This document shows, in pieces, positions 1 to 5,058 of a DNA stretch of 5,058 nt. The notes below the pieces were generated by a model. That model was given only the letters and a program-made list of their open reading frames with translations. It had not been told where the DNA came from and did no database searches. The stretch is taken from positions 1-5,058 of the forward strand of contig QIAS01000395.1 in the NCBI GenBank assembly GCA_003225615.1. Direction: 5' to 3'. Made by a program: the position numbers and the translations under genes. Position 1 is the first letter of the stretch. Each line of letters begins with the position of its first letter. This DNA is from Acidobacteriota bacterium. Its GTDB lineage: Bacteria > Acidobacteriota > Terriglobia > Terriglobales > Acidobacteriaceae.

Positions 1-315
1 GACCCGGAGCCGCTGCGCAACATCTTCATCCGCAGCGATCAATACAATTTTATCCGTCACGGCATCCCGGCGCTGGCCATGGGAGTTGCACCCGACCCTA
101 ATTCGCTGGAGCAGAAGAAAATTTTTAAGGATTGGCTTACGCAGAGGTATCACGCGCCGTCCGACGATCTGGACCAGCCAGTCGATTTAGCGGCTGCGGC
201 GCAATATGAAGAGATCGTTCGCGGGCTCGCGATCTCAGTGGCCGACGCCGCCCATCGTCCGCAATGGAAGGCGGACAGCTTCTTCCGCAGGTATGCCGAA
301 ACTGCAGGCGAGTAG
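1..315 (+). CDS. M28 family zinc peptidase, C-terminal fragment (5' end outside window)
   Basis: This is the last 104 residues of a protein whose start lies left of the window; the frame is open from base 1 to a TAG stop. Residues 12-25 (SDQYNFIRHGIPAL) match the conserved M28 segment usually written SDHxxFxxxGIPA, and RYHAPSDDLDQ at residues 49-59 matches the terminal YHxPxD motif, whose His (H51) is the last zinc ligand of the co-catalytic two-zinc site. M28 enzymes are amino- or carboxypeptidases, often exported. The tail after this motif is the usual C-terminal helix. The His often seen after SD is Gln here, so the segment is slightly atypical, but that position is not one of the metal ligands as I know them. 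The internal ATG at 79 is not a credible start because the family homology begins upstream of it. Substrate cannot be told from this fragment. The gene converges on the kinase-like gene. Confidence 0.85.
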   Translation, partial: DPEPLRNIFIRSDQYNFIRHGIPALAMGVAPDPNSLEQKKIFKDWLTQRYHAPSDDLDQPVDLAAAAQYEEIVRGLAISVADAAHRPQWKADSFFRRYAETAGE

Positions 316-438
316 CAAACTTCCTTGAGCACTCAGAGGCTCTTTGGTTTGTTCGGAACCTGTGCGCCTCCTGGCCCAATTTTTCAGCAATGCGCGGGCC
401 TGGAACGTAGACGAAATTTCTGGAACCGCAAAACGATC
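316..438. other. convergent intergenic spacer, no clear terminator
   Basis: This 123-bp gap separates the 3' ends of the peptidase gene and the kinase-like gene. The only foldable pieces are GAGC/GCTC (4 bp) just after the peptidase stop and a GGCCC/GGGCC pair (5 bp, 18-nt loop). Neither is followed by a proper T-run, so I do not call a terminator. Confidence 0.5.
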
Positions 439-1263
439 CTAATACAGAACTTCGTTCTCCCCCTTCTCGGCGATGAGCTTCTGGAAGTGGTCCACAATCT
501 TGTCCCGCCGGGCCATTAGCGCTTGCACTTCTGATTTGCTGAGAAAGCCCTTGGTTCTCGTCGCCAGTTCATTGCCGTCCAGTGCCTTTAGCTTGGTCAA
601 GAGCTGCCGGTCACACTGCACCAGATCTTTCGTGCTTTGTAGATCTTTGTGAGTGCGAAATGCCCGGGTGAAATCAATCCTATAGATTTTCCAGTCCTCG
701 CCAATCAGCACGTTGGTAAGATTGGGATCGGTGTCATAGACTAACTGGTCCAAGACCCGAACCTTGTACATCTGTTTGTTCCAGCTGTCGGGATCGGGTA
801 CGGGGATCTTTTGTTTAATGCGCTCCCCCTCGTCCATCTTCACCGGCAGCCACCAGCTGAGTGAGCCCGTCTTGCCTTCCCATTTGCGCTGCACGTACAC
901 CGGCACCATGTCGTCCAAACCGAGCATTTCGGCCAGTTGATAGGCAGCGATGTTGTATTTGTAGGAATCGACAAAATTCATTTCGCTGCGACCGCTTGCC
1001 ATCTCCTTCATGGAGGCATGTTCGTCGATGGGTTGGAAAGAAGCGTCATGCGTAATTGTGCCGTCGCTCAACGTGAGCCGGTAGGGGTTAGTAATACCTT
1101 TATTGGACTGCTTGCTCTTGATCACTTTGGCAGTGGTAAGAAATTGCTTAATCTGGTCTTTGCTGAGAGTTGCGTCGTCAGCCGCGGCGAGAATCCGCGG
1201 GCAAACCAGACCGATGAGACCGACGAAAACTAGCGTGCGCCATAGCAAATGGGATCGATGCAT
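439..1263 (-). CDS. exported kinase-like (PI3K/HipA/Fam20-type fold) protein, function unknown
   Basis: This is a 274-residue protein. The ATG at 1263 is chosen over an upstream GTG at 1314 because a strong GGGAGGT Shine-Dalgarno sits about 6 nt before it and a signal peptide follows at once (basic MHRS..R start, hydrophobic residues 11-20, likely cleavage after the AAA at 26-28). C21 is not in a good lipobox. A segment around 55-78 (NPYRLTLSDG...ASFQP) looks like a kinase N-lobe. Residues 100-121 (SYKYNIAAYQLAEMLGL..) resemble the helix carrying the Lys-partner Glu. Residues 177-187 (DTDPNLTNVLI) look like a catalytic loop with D179, N181 and N184, and IDFTRAF at 196-202 looks like the metal-binding Asp (D197). 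At the expected Lys position there is Q77 and at the expected Glu position N104, so activity is uncertain. The C-terminal 70 residues are helical and charged. The kinase-fold reading is from motif memory; the substrate is unknown. It is probably transcribed alone. Confidence 0.7.
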   Translation of the reverse strand: MHRSHLLWRTLVFVGLIGLVCPRILAAADDATLSKDQIKQFLTTAKVIKSKQSNKGITNPYRLTLSDGTITHDASFQPIDEHASMKEMASGRSEMNFVDSYKYNIAAYQLAEMLGLDDMVPVYVQRKWEGKTGSLSWWLPVKMDEGERIKQKIPVPDPDSWNKQMYKVRVLDQLVYDTDPNLTNVLIGEDWKIYRIDFTRAFRTHKDLQSTKDLVQCDRQLLTKLKALDGNELATRTKGFLSKSEVQALMARRDKIVDHFQKLIAEKGENEVLY

Positions 1264-1292
1264 TGGAGTACCTCCCCTCAGTGGTGCGGACA

Positions 1293-1321
1293 AATCTACC
1301 CTGACTCCAGCCACGCCGCAA
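1293..1321 (-). promoter_or_regulatory. possible sigma70-type promoter for the kinase-like gene
   Basis: Read on the minus strand, TTGCGG (1321-1316) is followed after exactly 17 nt by TAGATT (1298-1293). These match the -35 and -10 consensus at 3 of 6 and 4 of 6 positions. A start near 1286 would give a leader of about 23 nt that contains the Shine-Dalgarno at about 1270-1276. The spacing is ideal but the hexamers are weak, so this is only a candidate. Confidence 0.3.
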
Positions 1322-1535
1322 CCCCAAATTGCTTGGTTTTCGGTTTGGCGGGCTGCGGCGGCACCTGCCGATTAACCGGCTCGGGGAGCACAAGCCAGAA
1401 CGTCTGCCTTGCCGGATAAGAAATTGGCCTTTACTCTGTTCCGTACTCGGGCTATGCTCTCGCGTACTCAGGGAAAGGCTGGACCAGCAATAAACTCCTG
1501 TACTAACGACATACAAGCGCTGCGGCGCTCCGGAT

Positions 1536-1540
1536 GGAGG
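1536..1540 (+). promoter_or_regulatory. Shine-Dalgarno deciding the start of the DUF5666-like gene
   Basis: GGAGG lies 6 nt upstream of the ATG at 1547. It fixes this start over the in-frame upstream ATG at 1409, whose extra 46 codons do not look like protein and would bury the signal peptide. Confidence 0.75.
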
Positions 1541-1546
1541 AATGCA

Positions 1547-1915
1547 ATGAAATATGCAGCTATTTTGCTTACCCTGCTATTTGCGTCTGTAGCTTTTGCC
1601 CAGACAACCCCTGCGGCCGACAGCAAGGCTGGCGAAACTAAAGCGGAAAAGAAATCCGCAAAAACAAAAGAAGGCCGGTTGCAGGGCCACATAGTCCGCA
1701 TCAACAAAGACAAATCCACTATCAGCATTCGTGGCACTGGGAAGCAGGGTTTTGAGCGAGAGATCTCCTACGATAGCTCGACGAAGTGGACCAAGCTCGG
1801 GAAACCTGCGGACGAGAGCGACTTCAAGGAAGGCTCATTTGTCATTGCAGTCGGCAAGCCGGATGACAAAGGGAACTTCCATGCGGATCGGATCGATTTG
1901 CGGCTGCCCAGATAG
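1547..1915 (+). CDS. small exported protein with DUF5666-like domain
   Basis: This is a 122-residue protein. Residues 1-18 form a clean signal peptide (MKYAAILLTLLFASVAFA) with likely cleavage before Q19, so the mature protein is periplasmic or secreted. Residues 20-43 are a Lys/Ala/Glu/Thr-rich, probably disordered linker. Residues 44-118 have the alternating pattern of a small beta-barrel domain: GRLQGHIVRI (43-52), STISIRG (57-63), a T-K-W turn near 79-82, SDFKEGSFVIAVGK (91-104) and FHADRIDL (111-118). This resembles DUF5666 and related OB-like exported domains, in which a G..V..I strand opens and A..I closes the unit. No catalytic residues are evident. The role is unknown; such domains are commonly annotated only as hypothetical. 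The mature protein is rich in Lys. It is divergent from the kinase-like gene and convergent with the HEAT gene, so it is likely monocistronic. Confidence 0.75.
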   Translation: MKYAAILLTLLFASVAFAQTTPAADSKAGETKAEKKSAKTKEGRLQGHIVRINKDKSTISIRGTGKQGFEREISYDSSTKWTKLGKPADESDFKEGSFVIAVGKPDDKGNFHADRIDLRLPR

Positions 1916-1979
1916 TTTCTCGGCAGAGCAGGCACATTCTCGCGATGAAGAGCGGCCTACCGGCTAATCGCAGGCGGGT

Positions 1980-3281
1980 CTAGGCTTTCGTGGCAAACCG
2001 GTCCAGGCGCTGTTTGGCGGCGCGTGCCGTTTCGCGCAGCAACGGATCGGTGTCCATTAGGCAGCGGTTCAGTTCAGGTTCCAAAGACTTAATTCCCAGG
2101 GCTCCGATGGCGTACGCGCCGCACGCCCGGAGCCAGGCATCCTCGCTGCACACCAGCGCAGCCACCGCTTCTTCCTGACTCTCAATTTTCGCGCGCACCA
2201 TTCGATTCGCCATATGCACGCGCTCCGACACCGAGACCCGGCCATCCAGAAGTGGCATCAGCATTTCCCGCAATGGCGATTTCAGAATGTTTTCCAGAAA
2301 TTCCAGCGCGTTGTCGTACACGGAAAGATTCTTGGATTGCAGGCCGACATAAGCGGTGTGTACATCCAGATGTGGATGCAGAAGGCCCATCAGACGAAAT
2401 ACCCGCTCCAGTTCCTGGTCCATGGACTCTTTCAGCGCCCGCGCGACCGGGTCTTCACTCTGAGCGGCGGTGCCCAACATGCCTAGAATCTGATAGGAGC
2501 GGTAATGGCCGAGAATTTCAGCGACCAACACGGTTTCCATCATCTCGGCGTCGGGCTCTATTTCGGGATGCATTCGATGGAGCTTGTTGAGCGCGCAGAT
2601 TATGCGGAAGCGGAGAGTCGTATCACTCTGCAGCAGATTTTCCTGCAGGACCTGAGCGGCGGCTGGCGTCCCGATGCTCACTAGTATGCCTGGCATCTCC
2701 CGACGCACTTCGATGGCTATTGCCGGGTCACCCAGATGATCCCGTAAAGCCCCGATAATTGAATCCTTGAAGGTTCCTAGAGCTTTAGCCGCTTCAGGAG
2801 CCAGCTCGGGGTCTGCTAGGCGATCCAGCAATTCGGGTACTAACCGGCGTTTGTGCAGCATTCCGGCGGAGCGAATGGCGTGCCTCACAACCGATTTATC
2901 CTGATCAGCGAGCAGCACTGAGAGCAGCGGATCGAAGTTGTCCGGCAATATACCTAAAAGTCGCGCAGCTTCGATTCGATTACGCGAGTTTTCGGGACCG
3001 GTTTCAGTGACCATACCTTCCAGAATCGTTCGCGCAGCTTCCAGATTTTGAGCCTCGCCGGGCCTCGCCAGATACGCGACCATGGCGGAGCGCACGGAAA
3101 AATCTGCAAAGTCTCCCAATTCCTCGATAAGCGTCAGGGGGTCCACGTTGGCATGATGTGTGAGATAGAGCAGAGCCTCAGTGCGAACGCCGAGTTCAGG
3201 GTCCTTCAGCAATTGCTCCACCTCGGGGCGCACGGTCTCATCACCAGAGGCAGACCTTTTGCCGCACTTGCGTATCCGCAT
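1980..3281 (-). CDS. HEAT-repeat protein, probably the displaced C-terminal part of the upstream transporter gene
   Basis: This 433-residue frame has an all-helical HEAT-like solenoid. Recognisable repeats lie at about 12-42, 43-75, 79-111, 112-142, 145-170, 173-204, 205-235, 365-395 and 396-427, with the typical D.. .VR..A...L pattern (for example DPELGVRTEALLYL at 28-41). Residues 240-360 are helical but too diverged for me to assign repeats. There is no signal peptide, membrane segment or catalytic motif; HEAT solenoids mediate protein contacts. The ATG at 3281 has no Shine-Dalgarno at proper spacing and lies inside the preceding reading frame. The first 11 residues (MRIRKCGKRSA) are merely the out-of-frame reading of a HEAT helix. 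Repeat character begins at SGDETV (12-17). I therefore think this is the rest of the transporter protein after a frameshift, not an independent gene, though reinitiation cannot be excluded. Confidence 0.7.
   Translation of the reverse strand: MRIRKCGKRSASGDETVRPEVEQLLKDPELGVRTEALLYLTHHANVDPLTLIEELGDFADFSVRSAMVAYLARPGEAQNLEAARTILEGMVTETGPENSRNRIEAARLLGILPDNFDPLLSVLLADQDKSVVRHAIRSAGMLHKRRLVPELLDRLADPELAPEAAKALGTFKDSIIGALRDHLGDPAIAIEVRREMPGILVSIGTPAAAQVLQENLLQSDTTLRFRIICALNKLHRMHPEIEPDAEMMETVLVAEILGHYRSYQILGMLGTAAQSEDPVARALKESMDQELERVFRLMGLLHPHLDVHTAYVGLQSKNLSVYDNALEFLENILKSPLREMLMPLLDGRVSVSERVHMANRMVRAKIESQEEAVAALVCSEDAWLRACGAYAIGALGIKSLEPELNRCLMDTDPLLRETARAAKQRLDRFATKA
3241..3281 (-). other. 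frameshift junction within a HEAT repeat
   Basis: The transporter frame ends GHADTQVRQKVCLW-stop, which is the first half of a HEAT repeat. The second half, SGDETVRPEVEQLL, continues in the other frame. Both frames share the hexamer CTCTGG (3249-3244 on the minus strand), read as Leu-Trp in one and within Ser-Gly in the other. Aligning QVRQKVCLW with the next repeat's GVRTEALLY suggests about five residues missing, in net a 14-nt loss, which gives exactly the observed shift. No known programmed slippery site is seen. Confidence 0.65.
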
Positions 3282-4728
3282 GCCCCAGCAGGCTGCGAAC
3301 GGCGGGATGAACGGCGCGCCTGCGCTCTACCTCGAAAAGGCTTAGAGCGTAGAGGATGTCCTTGGGGTCCGACGCGGCGAAATTGTTTACGAGCAGGCTC
3401 TCCGTCGAGCGGTCTAATACCGGGGCAGTGGCTACCTCGGTATCCAGCTGGTGCTGGTCAATACTCTCTTTTAGCGTAACCACGTATTGCCGGCGCACCA
3501 CAAACACGGCAGCAATCCACCCACTTATCAGTACGAGCGAAATCCAACTCATCTGGCGCGCCGCGAGATGCAGGTAGGTGGCGAAAATTAGAACCATCAG
3601 TCCGGAAACACCGTCGCCCAGGCGCCAGATTACGGTATCGATAAACCATTTCACTTGCAGCTTCAGGCGACCGGGCAGAGGCAAGTAGAGCAGCTCTGCG
3701 GTTGACTTATCCAGCGAATAGCGCAGGACCTGATCAGAGCCTTTGAGGGCAACGGCTGCCGCCAGCGTGCCGAAAGCCAGCAAGCCCATTGACCCTGCGA
3801 ACACAGCCACCGGAAGCACAAAGAGCGTTGTAGTTATCCCAAACTTTCGTAAGCATCGCGTAGTCAGCAACAGCTGAAATAAAAGTGAAAGTATGCCGGC
3901 ATAAAAGAGGAAATTTCCAAAGAAAATGGCTAGCGCATCTTTGTTGACCAGAAACTCTTTGGCGATCGCCTTAAACTGCCAGCCAGTGAAAGTCGTGACG
4001 AACGACGAGACCCAAATCACCGCAGCGATGGAACGCAAATATGGAGACGAAAATACCAGCTGCATACTCTCCCGCAGGTTGCGTGGTCCGGTAGCGGCGG
4101 CTTGTTTGCCAGCTTCGCCCGCTTCTCCCATTTGCCCGCTGCGCAAAATGAGAGCTACCAATATCGGACAAATCGCTATCAGGACCGCCATGATCAACAG
4201 CAAGCTTTCCGTGCCGAAAGCTTTGACCATAGTTTTGGAGATGAAGCCGGCAAAGGTCGCACCTGCGATAGCGCCCCCACCGACCATCCCATAGATGCGC
4301 TTGGCTTCCCGCGTAGTCAGCGTGTAATTAGCCAATGTCCAAATCTGGGCTGGGGCGAGCACACCAAAAATGCCAACCCAGACGTAGAACACAGGAAAAA
4401 GCCAAGGGGAACGGTAGTAGTGCACCAGGATCCAGAACAGGGCACAATTGACGGCAAAAAACAGCTGGCTCCCGACCAACAAATTTCGCAAGGAAACTCG
4501 TCGGCCAATGTGGAGATAGACTGCGACCACAGCTCCTACCAGCAACGCGCAGGCGATATCCGCATACGGAAGTTGCACTGCTTTGAATCGCGCCAGGAAT
4601 AACGCATCTCGGGCCACCCTGCCGATTGAGTAGCTGCTGAGGATGAGAAATAGGCTGGAACTTAGCAAGGTGCCGCGTCCCAGATCACCGGGGTGGATGT
4701 TTAAAGCGCGCTCGACCCAGCGTTTCAT
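3241..4728 (-). CDS. Npt1/Npt2 (ATP/ADP translocase-like, MFS-related) membrane protein, truncated at start of HEAT region
   Basis: This is a 495-residue inner-membrane protein. Hydrophobic helices are visible at about 18-36, 54-74, 86-104, 108-130, 147-168, 175-196, 232-252, 267-288, 298-325, 372-390 and 395-412; a central hydrophilic loop (197-228) divides two halves as in MFS carriers. GRVARDALFLARF (36-48), YSLDKSTAELLYLPLP (337-352) and the KWFIDTVIWRLGDG stretch (360-373) are typical, by recall, of the non-parasite Npt1/Npt2 branch of COG3202, whose parasite members exchange ATP and ADP. In free-living bacteria the substrate is unknown. After residue 413 a cytosolic tail begins, with HEAT character from about 453 (ASDPKDILYALSLF) until an abrupt stop. 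The ATG at 4728 has an AGGA about 10 nt upstream (4742-4739) and follows the phosphoesterase stop by 19 bp, implying one operon. Relatives usually continue directly into HEAT repeats, so the stop is probably abnormal. Confidence 0.8.
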   Translation of the reverse strand: MKRWVERALNIHPGDLGRGTLLSSSLFLILSSYSIGRVARDALFLARFKAVQLPYADIACALLVGAVVAVYLHIGRRVSLRNLLVGSQLFFAVNCALFWILVHYYRSPWLFPVFYVWVGIFGVLAPAQIWTLANYTLTTREAKRIYGMVGGGAIAGATFAGFISKTMVKAFGTESLLLIMAVLIAICPILVALILRSGQMGEAGEAGKQAAATGPRNLRESMQLVFSSPYLRSIAAVIWVSSFVTTFTGWQFKAIAKEFLVNKDALAIFFGNFLFYAGILSLLFQLLLTTRCLRKFGITTTLFVLPVAVFAGSMGLLAFGTLAAAVALKGSDQVLRYSLDKSTAELLYLPLPGRLKLQVKWFIDTVIWRLGDGVSGLMVLIFATYLHLAARQMSWISLVLISGWIAAVFVVRRQYVVTLKESIDQHQLDTEVATAPVLDRSTESLLVNNFAASDPKDILYALSLFEVERRRAVHPAVRSLLGHADTQVRQKVCLW

Positions 4729-4747
4729 CTTCTGTTTGTCCTATTCT

Positions 4748-5058
4748 TCATTGCGGCACAGGCGCGGGTGCATCCCTCGCGCCTCCGTTCTGCTGCCCCG
4801 TTGGAGCTAGTAGCACGACCTGCTGATCCATGTACTCCGCGGTAAACCGGCCGTTGTCGAGCATTGCGAGCGCCGATGGTCTGCCACCCGGGTAGTAGCT
4901 GGACAGCATTCCGGTATCGATCAGGAACACTTTATTATCGAAACGAGGCCGAATGCGCCCACTCTTTTGCACCGTATGCCCCACCACAATGTGTGTTGCC
5001 TGGTAAGCCTTCAGGAGCTTGTCTACTTGAGCTATGCCCTCTTCTTCGGTCCACTGGT
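4748..5058 (-). CDS. calcineurin-like metallophosphoesterase, C-terminal fragment (5' end outside window)
   Basis: The frame is open from the right edge (first full codon at 5056) to TGA at 4748, giving 102 residues. THIVVGHTVQ (21-30 of the fragment) is the conserved late His motif of calcineurin-like phosphatases, whose His (H27) binds the dimetal centre. It is followed by the usual RPRFDNKVFLIDTGM stretch (36-50), where the IDTGM strand closes the fold. A helix (GIAQVDKLLKAYQ) precedes the His motif as in serine/threonine phosphatase-like relatives. The protein ends in a Gly/Ala/Pro/Gln-rich tail that is probably disordered. The GTG at 4987 is not the true start because it falls inside the conserved VVGH motif. 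Substrate (protein, nucleotide or other phosphoester) and any signal peptide are not visible. It lies 19 bp upstream of the transporter gene on the same strand and is probably cotranscribed with it. Confidence 0.85.
   Translation of the reverse strand, partial: QWTEEEGIAQVDKLLKAYQATHIVVGHTVQKSGRIRPRFDNKVFLIDTGMLSSYYPGGRPSALAMLDNGRFTAEYMDQQVVLLAPTGQQNGGARDAPAPVPQ

Larger units (their letters stand above)
1264..1546. other. divergent intergenic region between two exported-protein genes
   Basis: This 283-bp stretch lies between the start codons of the kinase-like gene (minus) and the DUF5666-like gene (plus), so it must hold both promoters or their upstream ends. Reading frames running through it are low in protein character and lack ribosome sites. 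On the plus strand no good promoter pair stands out; TATGCT at 1453 and TAAACT at 1491 are weak -10 candidates without convincing -35 partners. A perfect 5-bp hairpin, AGCGC-TGCG-GCGCT, lies at 1516-1529, just before the plus-strand Shine-Dalgarno. Confidence 0.5.

Noticed and set aside
325..519. Plus-strand frame overlapping the end of the kinase-like gene
   Set aside because: No ribosome site or recognisable domain; it is a shadow of the minus-strand gene and the spacer.
1264..1314. 17-codon upstream extension of the kinase-like gene from a GTG
   Set aside because: The extension runs through the Shine-Dalgarno and precedes a normal signal peptide beginning at 1263.
1409..1546. 46-codon upstream extension of the DUF5666-like gene
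   Set aside because: The ATG at 1409 lacks a ribosome site and the extension would hide the signal peptide; the ATG at 1547 has GGAGG at ideal spacing.
1951..1965. Possible hairpin AGCGG-CCTA-CC(G)GCT between the convergent DUF5666 and HEAT genes
   Set aside because: The stem has only five pairs with a bulged G and no T-run on either strand, so it is too weak to call a terminator.
3241..3281. Programmed +1 frameshifting to make the full transporter-HEAT protein
   Set aside because: No prfB-like slip codon with a stop and no clear slippery run fits the required shift, and the fused product would still lack several residues of the repeat; a deletion explains both facts better.
4102..4602. 166-codon plus-strand frame opposite the transporter gene
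   Set aside because: Its composition is that of an antisense shadow of a membrane protein gene, with no recognisable domain.

Overview
The window reads as ordinary chromosomal DNA of a moderately GC-rich, free-living Gram-negative bacterium. The gene content resembles an acidobacterium: an M28 peptidase, small exported DUF5666-like proteins, and a nucleotide-transporter-like membrane protein joined to HEAT repeats. That assignment rests on recall of family distribution and is an inference. I see no rRNA, tRNA, CRISPR array, insertion sequence or phage gene.

Layout, left to right. (1) Positions 1-315, plus strand: the C-terminal 104 residues of an M28-type zinc peptidase, cut by the left edge. 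(2) 439-1263, minus strand: an exported 274-residue protein whose C-terminal half carries a kinase-like catalytic loop (D..N..N plus IDFTRAF) of the PI3K/HipA/Fam20 sort, while the usual ATP-anchoring Lys and its Glu partner appear replaced. (3) 1264-1546: a 283-bp divergent intergenic region serving both flanking genes. (4) 1547-1915, plus strand: a 122-residue exported protein with a DUF5666-like beta domain. (5) 4748-1980, minus strand: a probable transcription unit reading right to left. It holds the C-terminus of a calcineurin-like metallophosphoesterase (cut by the right edge), a 19-bp gap, a 495-residue Npt1/Npt2 (ATP/ADP translocase-like) membrane protein, and a 433-residue HEAT-repeat protein overlapping it by 41 bp in another frame.

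The most notable point is the join between the last two reading frames. The membrane protein stops in the middle of a HEAT repeat and the next frame resumes inside that same repeat, with about five residues missing. This fits one ancestral transporter-HEAT gene of roughly 920 residues, broken by a deletion of about 14 nt, possibly between short CTCTGG repeats, or by an assembly error. The second point is the exported kinase-like protein with atypical active-site residues. No multi-gene defence or mobile system is visible.
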